From JAIOSM01 sp023143455 (GTDB lineage: Bacteria > Desulfobacterota > Desulfobacteria > Desulfobacterales > Desulfobacteraceae), in NCBI GenBank assembly GCA_030632885.1, contig DAOVTW010000004.1, forward strand, positions 1 to 64,000: 64,000 nucleotides of DNA, written 5' to 3'. Within the stretch, counting starts at the first letter, position 1, and each line of letters begins with the position of its first letter. The notes beneath the pieces were generated by a model. That model ran no database searches. It was not told where the DNA came from and worked only from the letters and a program-made list of their open reading frames with translations. Below are positions 1 to 7,446 of the stretch, piece after piece. Both the position numbers and the translations under genes were made by a program.

Positions 1-30
1 CAATCCAATATACTTTATTATTTTTCTCAT
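1..30 (-). CDS. Start of an unknown gene running off the left edge
   Basis: On the minus strand an ATG at position 30 is preceded at good spacing by a purine-rich GGGAGG ribosome binding site around 38-43. Only ten residues (MRKIIKYIGL) fall inside the window. The basic then hydrophobic start would suit a membrane or exported protein, but that is a guess from ten residues. No function is assigned. Confidence 0.4.
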   Translation of the reverse strand, partial: MRKIIKYIGL

Positions 31-120
31 GACCTGCCTCCCTTTTGATTATGGCTCTGAATTGCAGCCTTGTTGCATTTTAATCCATGTTTGCAAAAAA
101 GGCAGGTCATTTTCTATGTG

Positions 121-228
121 TCAACCATAATATCTATATTTACGAATATCGCCATCCACATGGGCAAAACATTTTTCACAGCTTAGACCGCATGGTGCTA
201 ATGCGGCATTAATTTGTTCAGTTGTCAT
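121..228 (-). pseudogene. Truncated DUF3795-like gene start
   Basis: A 35-codon ORF with a good ribosome binding site (AAAAGGAG) reads MTTEQINAALAPCGLSCEKC and then stops at TGA. The Ala-Pro-Cys-Gly-x-x-Cys-x-x-Cys start resembles, from memory, the cysteine-rich N-terminus of DUF3795 proteins, which normally run past 100 residues. The same frame after the stop continues about 23 codons to a TAA, with no clear match. I read it as a broken gene whose first exon-like segment and ribosome binding site survive. It lies divergent to the AraC regulator. A functional short peptide cannot be excluded. Confidence 0.4.
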
Positions 229-362
229 ATTTTTGTCTCCTTTTGGTAATAAAATATAATTGATTATAATAGTTGCATTTTAAAAAGAAAAGTGGCATAA
301 ACGACAATATAAGAGGTGATATCGGCAATATTGTTAAAAAAATGATCTATCCGGGTGGAATA

Positions 363-1361
363 ATGAAAAAAGTAACTATTCTCGGACTCTATAATTCCAT
401 GGCAACCACTATTTTTGGACCCATGGATATCTTAAATCAGGCAGGGCGACTCTGGAACCGTGTTAGCAATGCTCCGCAAACCCCGTTTTTTGATGTCACT
501 ATTGCCTCACCAGATGGACAACCCATCAAATGCTCAAATAATGTTCTTATCCAGCCCCATTGCGGAATTGAGACCGTTGGTAAAACAGATTTAATTATCA
601 TTGCATCAGCCACCTATATTAAAAAAATCCTTCAAAAAAACCCAGAGTTGGTTCCCTGGATCCTAAAACAATACAACCAGGGGACCCAAGTAGCCAGCAT
701 CTGCACAGGAGTGTTTTTGCTTGCAGAAGCAGGTTTGCTGGATGGGAAATCAGCAACTCTTCACTGGAGGTTTACAGAGATGTTCCAAAAAAAATACCCT
801 AAGATTAATTTAAAACAGGACAAAATGTTCATTGACCATGGTCGTCTCTATTGCTCGGCTGGAGTAAATGCCGGATTGGATTTAACCCTTTATCTGGTGG
901 AAAAGTTCTGTGGCAGACAAGCAGCAGTAGAGTGTGCCAAGACAATGGTCTTAGACTTAGGGCGAGAATTGCAGACTCCCTATGATAGTTTCCTTTTTTC
1001 CAAGAACCATGATGACACTTTAGTCATTAAAGCCCAAAAATGGATAGAACAGCATCACACTCAATTAATTGATTACGACTTGTTAGCCGATAAATACCAG
1101 ATAAGTCGCCGTTCACTGGAACGCCGGTTTAAACAAGTAACAGGTGTCACCCCTTTGGGTTATCTACAAAAAATACGAGTACAAACAGCAAAGGATCTTC
1201 TGGAAGAAGGCAGTAAAACCTTCAATGAAATCACTTATCAAGTTGGTTATGAAGATATTGCCTTTTTCAGAAAAATATTTGTCAGACTGACTGGCCTTAG
1301 GCCTAAAGAATACCAGCAACGGTTTACAGGGTACTCTGTAAAACCGGAAAGGATAACCTGA
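363..1361 (+). CDS. GlxA-like AraC regulator with DJ-1/PfpI domain
   Basis: This is a transcription regulator of the GlxA/FtrA type. Residues about 1-190 form a DJ-1/PfpI (class I glutamine amidotransferase-like) domain, with the nucleophile-elbow cysteine near residue 112 in ASICTGVFLLAEAGLLDG. Residues about 225-325 form an AraC-type double helix-turn-helix ending in the usual GF/GYEDIAFFRKIF and RPKEYQQRF motifs. The frame is open back to an ATG at 273, but homology begins at the ATG at 363, behind a weak GGGTGG site, so that start is preferred. In this family the amidase-like domain is thought to sense a small ligand rather than catalyse. The target is unknown. The following arfB gene starts two bases after the stop. 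Confidence 0.85.
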   Translation: MKKVTILGLYNSMATTIFGPMDILNQAGRLWNRVSNAPQTPFFDVTIASPDGQPIKCSNNVLIQPHCGIETVGKTDLIIIASATYIKKILQKNPELVPWILKQYNQGTQVASICTGVFLLAEAGLLDGKSATLHWRFTEMFQKKYPKINLKQDKMFIDHGRLYCSAGVNAGLDLTLYLVEKFCGRQAAVECAKTMVLDLGRELQTPYDSFLFSKNHDDTLVIKAQKWIEQHHTQLIDYDLLADKYQISRRSLERRFKQVTGVTPLGYLQKIRVQTAKDLLEEGSKTFNEITYQVGYEDIAFFRKIFVRLTGLRPKEYQQRFTGYSVKPERIT

Positions 1362-1363
1362 TA

Positions 1364-1780
1364 GTGCTAAAAATTTCCCTTAACATTTTCATTCCTGATG
1401 ATGAAATAGAATTATCGGCAATCCGTGCCCAGGGAGCCGGTGGTCAAAACGTTAATAAAGTATCTTCAGCAATTCATCTGCGCTTTGATATCAAAAAATC
1501 TTCTCTGCCAGATTTCTATAAACAACGCCTGTTAAATTTAAACGACCAGCGTATCACTAAAAATGGCGTGATCGTTATAAAGGCACAGCAATTCCGTACA
1601 CAAGAAAAAAATCGAGAAGATGCTCTTAAACGATTGCGGGAATTGATTAAAAGTGTTGCTATTGTACAAAAAAAAAGAAAACCGACCAAGGCAAGCAAAG
1701 TATCCCAGAAAAAACGGATTGATAAAAAGGTTCTACGGGGTAAAACAAAAACATTGCGAGGCAAGGTTTCAGAGGAATAA
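1364..1780 (+). CDS. arfB: ArfB (YaeJ) peptidyl-tRNA hydrolase, ribosome rescue
   Basis: This is a small release-factor-like protein that hydrolyses peptidyl-tRNA on ribosomes stalled at the end of broken mRNA. The catalytic GGQ is at residues 26-28 within AQGAGGQNVNKVSSAIHL, matching the RF-1 domain signature. The C-terminus is the expected very basic tail (KKRKPTKASKVSQKKRIDKK) that sits in the empty mRNA channel. The length of 138 residues is typical. The start is GTG, two bases after the upstream stop, with AAAGGA about ten bases before it. Translation is probably coupled to the AraC gene, though no functional link is evident. Confidence 0.9.
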   Translation: MLKISLNIFIPDDEIELSAIRAQGAGGQNVNKVSSAIHLRFDIKKSSLPDFYKQRLLNLNDQRITKNGVIVIKAQQFRTQEKNREDALKRLRELIKSVAIVQKKRKPTKASKVSQKKRIDKKVLRGKTKTLRGKVSEE

Positions 1781-1810
1781 TTGAATACCATTATTGTTAG
1801 GAGGATATAA

Positions 1811-2626
1811 ATGGCTGATTTATTACAACAATTTAACCCAGTTACCCAGGCCTTTATTGCAACTCTCTTTACCTGGGGCGTAACTGCTGCAGGAGCGGCA
1901 CTTGTCTTTTTTTCAAAAACCGTCAACCCGAAGGTTATGGATTCAATGCTTGGTTTTGCTGCTGGTGTAATGATTGCTGCAAGCTTCTGGTCACTTCTTG
2001 CACCAGGCATAGAAATGGCGGACCAGCTGGGGCATATTCCATGGCTGACTGCAGCCATCGGATTTATGAGCGGAGGAATTTTTATGAGACTAATTGACGA
2101 ATTTCTTCCACACCTTCATCCGGGTCTAAGTATTGATAAAAAAGAAGGGGTAAAAACTTCATGGCAACGCAGTACACTTTTAGTACTTGCCATAACTCTT
2201 CACAATATACCTGAGGGACTGGCTGTGGGCGTTGCTTTTGGAGCTGTAGCAGCCAATCTTCCTTCAGCGACGATTGGAGGGGCCATTGCTCTTGCCATCG
2301 GTATTGGAATCCAAAATTTCCCTGAAGGTGCAGCTGTATCAATGCCGTTGAGACGAGAAGGCATGTCTAAAGGGAAAAGCTTTTTAATGGGACAAGCTTC
2401 CGGTATAGTAGAACCAATTGCTGGTGTTATCGGAGCAATATTTGTCTTGAAAATGCAAAACATTTTACCCTACGCTCTATGTTTTGCTGCTGGAGCCATG
2501 ATTTTTGTTGTGGTAGAGGAACTAATTCCGGAATCTCAAAAAAACTATGCCAACATAGATGTAGTAACAATGGCAACCATGATCGGCTTTTCTGTAATGA
2601 TGATTCTTGATGTGGCTTTGGGATGA
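1811..2626 (+). CDS. ZIP-family divalent metal transporter
   Basis: This is an inner-membrane metal importer of the ZIP family (ZupT/GufA group), likely for zinc, iron or related divalent ions. About eight hydrophobic segments are visible. The metal-binding helices are HNIPEGLAVGVAFGA (starting near residue 131) and NFPEGAAVSMPLR. A short histidine-containing loop (FLPHLHPG, residues 98-105) precedes them. The start ATG follows a strong AGGAGG. The length of 271 residues suits the GufA subfamily. Proximity to thiol peroxidase and the mercury and arsenic genes suggests metal or stress handling, but that is inference only. Confidence 0.88.
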   Translation: MADLLQQFNPVTQAFIATLFTWGVTAAGAALVFFSKTVNPKVMDSMLGFAAGVMIAASFWSLLAPGIEMADQLGHIPWLTAAIGFMSGGIFMRLIDEFLPHLHPGLSIDKKEGVKTSWQRSTLLVLAITLHNIPEGLAVGVAFGAVAANLPSATIGGAIALAIGIGIQNFPEGAAVSMPLRREGMSKGKSFLMGQASGIVEPIAGVIGAIFVLKMQNILPYALCFAAGAMIFVVVEELIPESQKNYANIDVVTMATMIGFSVMMILDVALG

Positions 2627-2716
2627 GAATAAACACAGCTTTCAAACTACCTTGCATAATCAGACTTCAATACTTATTCTGTAAAAAAGAGAATATAACA
2701 AAAAAAGGAGATTAAA

Positions 2717-3214
2717 ATGTCAAAAATTACTGTAAATGGAAAACCTATAGAGACTATTGGAGAACTGCCTCAAATTGGAAGCGCTGCTCCTGACTTTTGT
2801 GTTGTAAAAGCAGATCTTTCTGAAGCAACACTTAAGGATTATGCAGGGAAGCGTCTAATTATTAATATCTTCCCAAGCATAGATACTCCTACTTGTGCAA
2901 CCTCTGTAAGAAGATTTAATCAGTCTGCAAGTGATCTAAAAAATACAGCTGTTCTATGTGTTTCTGCTGACCTTCCCTTTGCTGGAGCGTGTTTTTGTGG
3001 AGCAGAAGGTATAGAAAATGTAGAAACAGGTTCTACTTTTCGTTCTCCTTCTTTTGGACAAGATTATGGTGTGACTATAACAACTGGCATCTTAAAAGGT
3101 TTGCTTTCAAGAGCAATTGTTGTACTTGATGAATCTGGAAAAGTTATTCATACTGAACAGGTTCCTGAAATAGGGAATGAACCAAATTATGATGCAGCAA
3201 TAGCTGTTCTATAA
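2717..3214 (+). CDS. tpx: Thiol peroxidase, Tpx family
   Basis: This is an atypical two-cysteine peroxiredoxin that reduces peroxides with thioredoxin as donor. The peroxidatic cysteine is C60 in DTPTCATSVRRFN and the resolving cysteine is C94 in FCGAEGIENV, matching the C61/C95 pair known in the family. The length of 165 residues is typical. AAAGGAG lies just upstream of the ATG. Residues 91-94 are ACFC, so there is an additional cysteine at 92 beside the resolving one. Confidence 0.93.
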   Translation: MSKITVNGKPIETIGELPQIGSAAPDFCVVKADLSEATLKDYAGKRLIINIFPSIDTPTCATSVRRFNQSASDLKNTAVLCVSADLPFAGACFCGAEGIENVETGSTFRSPSFGQDYGVTITTGILKGLLSRAIVVLDESGKVIHTEQVPEIGNEPNYDAAIAVL

Positions 3215-3251
3215 AAGACAAATTATTATCTTAAACTAATTGGAGTATCAT

Positions 3252-3371
3252 GTGTTTGATATCAAAAACTCATTATTTGGTGATAGTTCAACAACCAATG
3301 CTGTTATTTGTAATATTGACGGTGAGCCTGTTGGTTTTGCAGTTTATTTTTTTTATTTTTCAAACCTATAA
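3252..3371 (+). pseudogene. Remnant of a GNAT acetyltransferase
   Basis: A 39-codon open stretch between tpx and hgcA reads FDIKNSLFGDSSTTNAV and then CNIDGEPVGFAVYFFYFSNL before a TAA. This matches the early part of GNAT N-acetyltransferases of the diamine/aminoglycoside type, where a helix ending in LFG is followed by the DGxPVGFAxFFxNFS strand pair. The acetyl-CoA binding half is absent, and there is no proper start or ribosome binding site. It is a fragment of a lost gene. Confidence 0.6.
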
Positions 3372-3385
3372 ACAGGGAAAATAAA

Positions 3386-4573
3386 ATGAAAACCGATTCA
3401 AATCAAAGTTGCAATAAAGGATGTTGTGATGAGAGCAACGAGCAAATTAAAGGATTTAACAGCTCAAATATCTCCATCATGCCTTCCATGCGCCCTCCTT
3501 TGAACCCCATGGCAGAATATGAGAAATCTGGATATGAACTCTGTTCTTTTGTTGAGAATTTTGTGCAAACAGATGCAGATCCTGTTCCAAAAATCAAAAC
3601 CCATCTTAGCAAAAAAGATATATTCTCCACCATTAAAGTGCGGTGTGGTATAAAAAGACATAAATATACAGTCACACCCGGTCTTTATTGTATTGGAAAT
3701 CCAGACAAAAATTCTGAAGTCCTTGTCACTGCCAATTTCAAACTTACATTTGACCATGTAAGGTCACAACTTGAAGGCCTTGACGTATGGATTCTTGTGC
3801 TTGATACAAAAGGCGTAAATGTATGGTGTGCTGCAAGCAAAGGAACTTTTGCCACAGATGAATTGGTTAGACAAATAAAGCGTGCCTCTCTTGAAAAAAT
3901 CGTGAGTCATCATAGAGTCATTGTTCCTCAGTTAGGAGCCACTGGTGTTTCTGCAAAAAAAGTCAAAAAGGACTCTGGCTTCAGAGTAGTGTACGGACCC
4001 ATCAGAGCTTCAGACATTATGACTTTTCTCAAAAACGATAGAAAAGCAGATCAAAAAATGAGAATGGTGACCTTTACTTTTTCTGAAAGACTGATCTTAA
4101 TCCCTGTGGAATTAAACATGGTCATGAAACCTGCTTTTATTGTATTAGCAATTATACTTTTATTGTCTGGTATTGGACCTGGAATTTTTTCTTTTTCCGT
4201 TGCATTATCAAGGGGTTCTATCGCAGCTGCTGCTCTTTTTATCGGTGTTTTTACCGGGGCTGTCATCACTCCGGCATTACTTCCCTATATACCTTTTAAA
4301 GCATTTGCCATAAAGGGTATTATCACAGGCGTGGTATTTGCCCTTGCAACAGGGTTTATGTTGACAACAACTCCATTTGTTTCATCAATGACTTCGTTAA
4401 CAAGCCTTTTTTTATTAACTATTGCCATCAGCTCTTTTCTTGCCATGAATTTTACTGGGGCAACACCTCTTACATCCCCTTCCGGCGTAGAAAAAGAAAT
4501 GAAAATGTTTATACCAGTACAACTTTTAAGCCTTGCCACTGCTGTAGGCTTCTGGATATATTCAGCTTTTTAA
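3386..4573 (+). CDS. hgcA: HgcA, corrinoid protein of mercury methylation
   Basis: HgcA carries a corrinoid cofactor that transfers a methyl group to Hg(II), and with HgcB it makes methylmercury. The N-terminal 230 residues hold the cobalamin-binding domain with the family's diagnostic cap-helix motif, here NVWCAASKGTF, with the cobalt-ligating cysteine at C148. The usual motif is NVWCAAGK, so the glycine is replaced by serine. Residues about 250-395 contain five membrane helices, as known for the family. The protein is longer (395 residues) than the 338-residue reference from memory because of an N-terminal extension with a CNKGCC cluster. hgcB follows 23 bases later, the standard arrangement. 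Confidence 0.93.
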   Translation: MKTDSNQSCNKGCCDESNEQIKGFNSSNISIMPSMRPPLNPMAEYEKSGYELCSFVENFVQTDADPVPKIKTHLSKKDIFSTIKVRCGIKRHKYTVTPGLYCIGNPDKNSEVLVTANFKLTFDHVRSQLEGLDVWILVLDTKGVNVWCAASKGTFATDELVRQIKRASLEKIVSHHRVIVPQLGATGVSAKKVKKDSGFRVVYGPIRASDIMTFLKNDRKADQKMRMVTFTFSERLILIPVELNMVMKPAFIVLAIILLLSGIGPGIFSFSVALSRGSIAAAALFIGVFTGAVITPALLPYIPFKAFAIKGIITGVVFALATGFMLTTTPFVSSMTSLTSLFLLTIAISSFLAMNFTGATPLTSPSGVEKEMKMFIPVQLLSLATAVGFWIYSAF

Positions 4574-4596
4574 ATCTTAAATAACAGGAGTATTCC

Positions 4597-4896
4597 ATGT
4601 ATGATCAAAGATATATAGATGACGTGTCAAGTCTGGTATTAAATCCTGAAGAATGTGTAGGCTGTGGGCTGTGCGTTGAGGTCTGCCCCCACCGTGTTTT
4701 TGAACTTTCAGATAAAAAAGCTAAGATAGTTGATTTTAACGCCTGTATTGAATGTGGTGCCTGTGTAAACAATTGTCCGACCCAGGCCATTGAAGTTACT
4801 CCCGGAGTTGGCTGAGCAGCCTATATTATCCAGGGCTGGATAAAAGGAAAAGAAAATGCCTCCTGTGGTGGTTCAGCGAACACTGGCTGTTGCTAA
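4597..4896 (+). CDS. hgcB: HgcB ferredoxin, probable selenoprotein (TGA = Sec73)
   Basis: HgcB is the 2[4Fe-4S] ferredoxin that returns electrons to the HgcA corrinoid and helps deliver Hg(II). Two clusters are seen: C20, C23, C26, C30 and C50, C53, C56, C60. A TGA at 4813-4815 would end the protein after ...VTPGVG at residue 72. The family has a strictly conserved cysteine at this position (C73 in the Pseudodesulfovibrio ND132 protein) and ends in a Cys-Cys pair. Reading through the TGA gives GVG-U-AAYIIQGWIKG and ends ...NTGCC, a 99-residue protein of normal family length. A hairpin follows at SECIS distance. Sec at 73 is therefore the best reading; a nonsense mutation is the alternative. 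The ATG start has AACAGGAG upstream. Confidence 0.8.
4826..4843 (+). promoter_or_regulatory. Candidate bacterial SECIS hairpin in hgcB
   Basis: Immediately downstream of the in-frame TGA the sequence TTATCCAGGGCTGGATAA forms a perfect 7-bp stem with a GGGC loop. The loop begins 17 bases after the TGA (4815 to 4833), within the distance at which bacterial SelB-binding SECIS loops occur, and the loop opens with G as in known elements. The bases are part of the coding sequence. SelB binding is inferred. Confidence 0.6.
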
Positions 4897-4910
4897 AGAG
4901 CAATATAACC

Positions 4911-5342
4911 ATGCCAGAAAAAATCAATATTTTATTTTTATGTACTGGTAATTCATGCCGAAGCCAGATGGCTGAAGGCTTTGCCCGACATATAAAAACA
5001 GATCTTATAAATCCCTTTTCAGCGGGCGTTGAAACCCATGGATTAAACTCTAATGCTGTAAAGGTTATGGCTGAGGCAGGCGTGGATATCTCTCACCATA
5101 AATCAAAGAACATTGATGATTTTAAAAACATGAAATTTGACTATGTTATTACGGTTTGCTCCCATGCAAATGAAACCTGTCCCCTGTTTCCGAATGTTGG
5201 CAAAAAGGTTCATGTTAATTTTGATGATCCACCAGAAATGGCTAAAAATTTTAAAACAGACATAGAAAAACTTGACTGCTATAGAAAAGTCAGAGATCAA
5301 ATAAAAGAATTTATATTGGAACTACCTGATAATTTACTATAA
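4911..5342 (+). CDS. arsC: Arsenate reductase, LMW-PTP fold (ArsC)
   Basis: This cytoplasmic enzyme reduces arsenate to arsenite using a low-molecular-weight phosphatase fold. The phosphate-loop motif is LCTGNSCRSQMAEGFA. Further conserved cysteines lie in ITVCSHANETCPLFP, matching the thioredoxin-coupled ArsC triad (first Cys plus the C...C relay). The frame is open upstream to a TTG at 4890, but that overlaps the extended hgcB. The ATG at 4911, with AAAGAG nine bases before it and fifteen bases after the hgcB stop, is preferred. Arsenic resistance genes are known to lie near hgcAB in many methylators. Confidence 0.9.
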   Translation: MPEKINILFLCTGNSCRSQMAEGFARHIKTDLINPFSAGVETHGLNSNAVKVMAEAGVDISHHKSKNIDDFKNMKFDYVITVCSHANETCPLFPNVGKKVHVNFDDPPEMAKNFKTDIEKLDCYRKVRDQIKEFILELPDNLL

Positions 5343-5353
5343 ATTAAAAATTT

Positions 5354-6343
5354 TTATTCAATTTTTTTTCCGGCTGTCTTATCAATGGTTGATATAATCC
5401 AGTCACCAAGAGCTTTTTGATTAATAGATTTGATCTCTTTTTTGATCAAATTCAAATCAAGCTCAGCTCTTGCCATTGTTTTATGCCCTCCTGCTGATCC
5501 GTACTTTGTGAATGCTTCTTTTGCCGTGTTTCCAGCACCTTTGCGCAGTCCATCATTCCTGAACACTATTATAAGTGTTTTTTCAAAAATCCCCGAAATA
5601 ACACTCCAGTTAACATGGGCAAGGGTGAGAAAAAAATCAGCCACAACAACAAGTTCATCTGGTTTTTTAATTTTTCCTGCGTGAAAAAAAACACGGTTAT
5701 GAATAATTTTTTTATATTTTATGGCATACCCTAAAAAATCAAGATCTTCTTTGCTCAATAAGGCTCTTTCAACCTTTGTCACAATATTGTTATCTGCAAA
5801 TTGATACAGGTATTGAAATGCTTTGATATCTTCCAAACTTGTTTGCCGTGTAAAATTAGATGTATCTGTCTTAATCCCTAACATTAATGCCGCAGCAAGC
5901 TTTGAAGACGGTTTTATCTTAGATGCCCTTAAGTATTCAGTAAAAATTGTTGAGCAGGCACCGTATTCAGATCGAATATCAACAAAAGACGCATTATCGT
6001 TGGTTAATGGATGGTGGTCAATTATGGCATCAAAGTCAAACCCAGAAAATATTTCATTATGATCAGGCTGAGAGTCCAATATTACAAATGCATTAAAATC
6101 TTCTTTTCTAATGTCATCCAATAAAACCATTTCTGAGTCTGTATATTCTATCATAGCAAGATTATCTGGACGACTGATCTTATTAAAATGGGCAATAACA
6201 ACTTCATGTACCTTGCGCCATAACAGCCTTCTAAGCGCCATTGCACTTGCTATGGAATCAGGATCAGCATTAATCACCACAAGAATTTTTGAATTTTTAT
6301 CAAAAAAGGTTAAGAGTTTTTTTAGTTTTCCCTGATTAGTCAC
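5354..6343 (-). CDS. DHH-family phosphoesterase (NrnA-like)
   Basis: This is a predicted metal-dependent phosphoesterase of the DHH-DHHA1 superfamily, the group that includes NrnA nanoRNase/pAp phosphatase. The N-terminal motifs are VINADPDSIASAMALRR (near residues 24-40), ILDSQPD, and the DHH signature in AIIDHHPLTND. The C-terminal DHHA1 motif is SAGGHKTMARAEL. The first histidine of motif I is replaced by asparagine (NADPD). The start is GTG with GGGAAG upstream, one base after the stop of the preceding minus-strand gene. The substrate is not determined. Confidence 0.8.
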   Translation of the reverse strand: MTNQGKLKKLLTFFDKNSKILVVINADPDSIASAMALRRLLWRKVHEVVIAHFNKISRPDNLAMIEYTDSEMVLLDDIRKEDFNAFVILDSQPDHNEIFSGFDFDAIIDHHPLTNDNASFVDIRSEYGACSTIFTEYLRASKIKPSSKLAAALMLGIKTDTSNFTRQTSLEDIKAFQYLYQFADNNIVTKVERALLSKEDLDFLGYAIKYKKIIHNRVFFHAGKIKKPDELVVVADFFLTLAHVNWSVISGIFEKTLIIVFRNDGLRKGAGNTAKEAFTKYGSAGGHKTMARAELDLNLIKKEIKSINQKALGDWIISTIDKTAGKKIE

Positions 6344-6344
6344 C

Positions 6345-7439
6345 TTAAAACTTCCCTTTATTTCTGCTGAAAAACAATGTCAGTGTAATAAAAGAATAAC
6401 CACTGACTGCTAATAATGCAAACCACCCGTAAAAAATCCCCAAAGGGGCAAGAACAATGGCTGTCAGCCAGTGAATAAAAATCACAGTTGGAGAATGCAA
6501 TTTTATGGGAAAATCATCAAACCTGCAAATAACAGACAGACCACAAAGATTCCATCCATAAAGAGAAGCAAATACATGCATGTGTAACAACCATTTTATC
6601 TTTTGGGGATCATACCCTGGGGACATTTGAAAAAATATATATGCAATGCCGGTTACGGCTGTAACAATTAAAAATACAATGCCTGAGGTTAAGAATGATT
6701 TTTGTTGAATATTTTCAGCAAATTTTGAATAAAGAAAAAATACAGTAATAACTGCAAAGAAAAGTGCAAAGGTTACAAAGACCTGGGGGATAAACTTCTC
6801 AAACAGAATAAAGCCAAAGAAAATTATAACACCAAGGGTTATTGCCCAGAAACATATCTCCATAATCACTTTAATTGATGAACCCTCTATTTTTTTTAAG
6901 CTTGAAAAAACCAGAGAAAGAGTTATCAGGGATAATGGAAAAGAAAAACCTAGAAAAAAAGTGTTAAGAGTCAGCTTTTCCATGGTTACAAACTTGAAAT
7001 ATTCATTATTTAAAATCACCAGAGATGCCATGATAAGTCCTGTAGAAAGGCAAAGGAGTGAAGCTTGATGGAACTTCTCTGATACAGATTCCTTAGATTT
7101 AAAAAAATGTATGGGGAAAAAAGAGAATTTTTCAATTCGAATTTTCTCAACCAACACAAACAATAGAATAGAAACAAGGATGGTAACCGGATAAATCTTT
7201 AAAAAGGCTGAAAGAGCATAAATTAGGGAGCCTAGAAAAAACAACATGACAGTTTTGGAAACATTTACCCTGCCTTGTGTGTAGTATAATAAAATGGTTC
7301 CGCCAGTACAAAGATTAAAAAGGAAAATATGAAGTCTTTCAAAACTATAATTTTCTATAGGGAAGTAAATTTGAATGAACCCGAAAACAAGAGCTGTGAT
7401 CATTAGAAAGGAAAAAAGAACTTTTAATTTTATACTCAT
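6345..7439 (-). CDS. Uncharacterised polytopic membrane protein
   Basis: This 364-residue protein has about ten to eleven hydrophobic segments and almost no soluble domain. Near the C-terminus is KIKWLLHMHVFASLYGWNLCG, with two histidines and an aromatic stretch inside the membrane region. The start is placed at the ATG at 7439 with GGAAGG upstream, rather than a longer frame from 7508 that would overlap the gene before it. It lies directly downstream of the SRPBCC-epimerase and next to the DHH protein, probably as one transcript. From memory, proteins of the YndJ type sit beside TIGR01777 epimerases, but I cannot confirm membership here. Confidence 0.6.
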   Translation of the reverse strand: MSIKLKVLFSFLMITALVFGFIQIYFPIENYSFERLHIFLFNLCTGGTILLYYTQGRVNVSKTVMLFFLGSLIYALSAFLKIYPVTILVSILLFVLVEKIRIEKFSFFPIHFFKSKESVSEKFHQASLLCLSTGLIMASLVILNNEYFKFVTMEKLTLNTFFLGFSFPLSLITLSLVFSSLKKIEGSSIKVIMEICFWAITLGVIIFFGFILFEKFIPQVFVTFALFFAVITVFFLYSKFAENIQQKSFLTSGIVFLIVTAVTGIAYIFFQMSPGYDPQKIKWLLHMHVFASLYGWNLCGLSVICRFDDFPIKLHSPTVIFIHWLTAIVLAPLGIFYGWFALLAVSGYSFITLTLFFSRNKGKF

Positions 7440-7446
7440 GTTTTGT

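Noticed and set aside
121..228. TGA ending the DUF3795-like ORF as selenocysteine
   Set aside because: The 23 codons after it do not align with any conserved part of the family that I recognise, and no stem-loop follows.
1516..2058. 180-residue minus-strand ORF across arfB and the ZIP gene
   Set aside because: It overlaps two clearly identified genes antisense and has no recognisable family.
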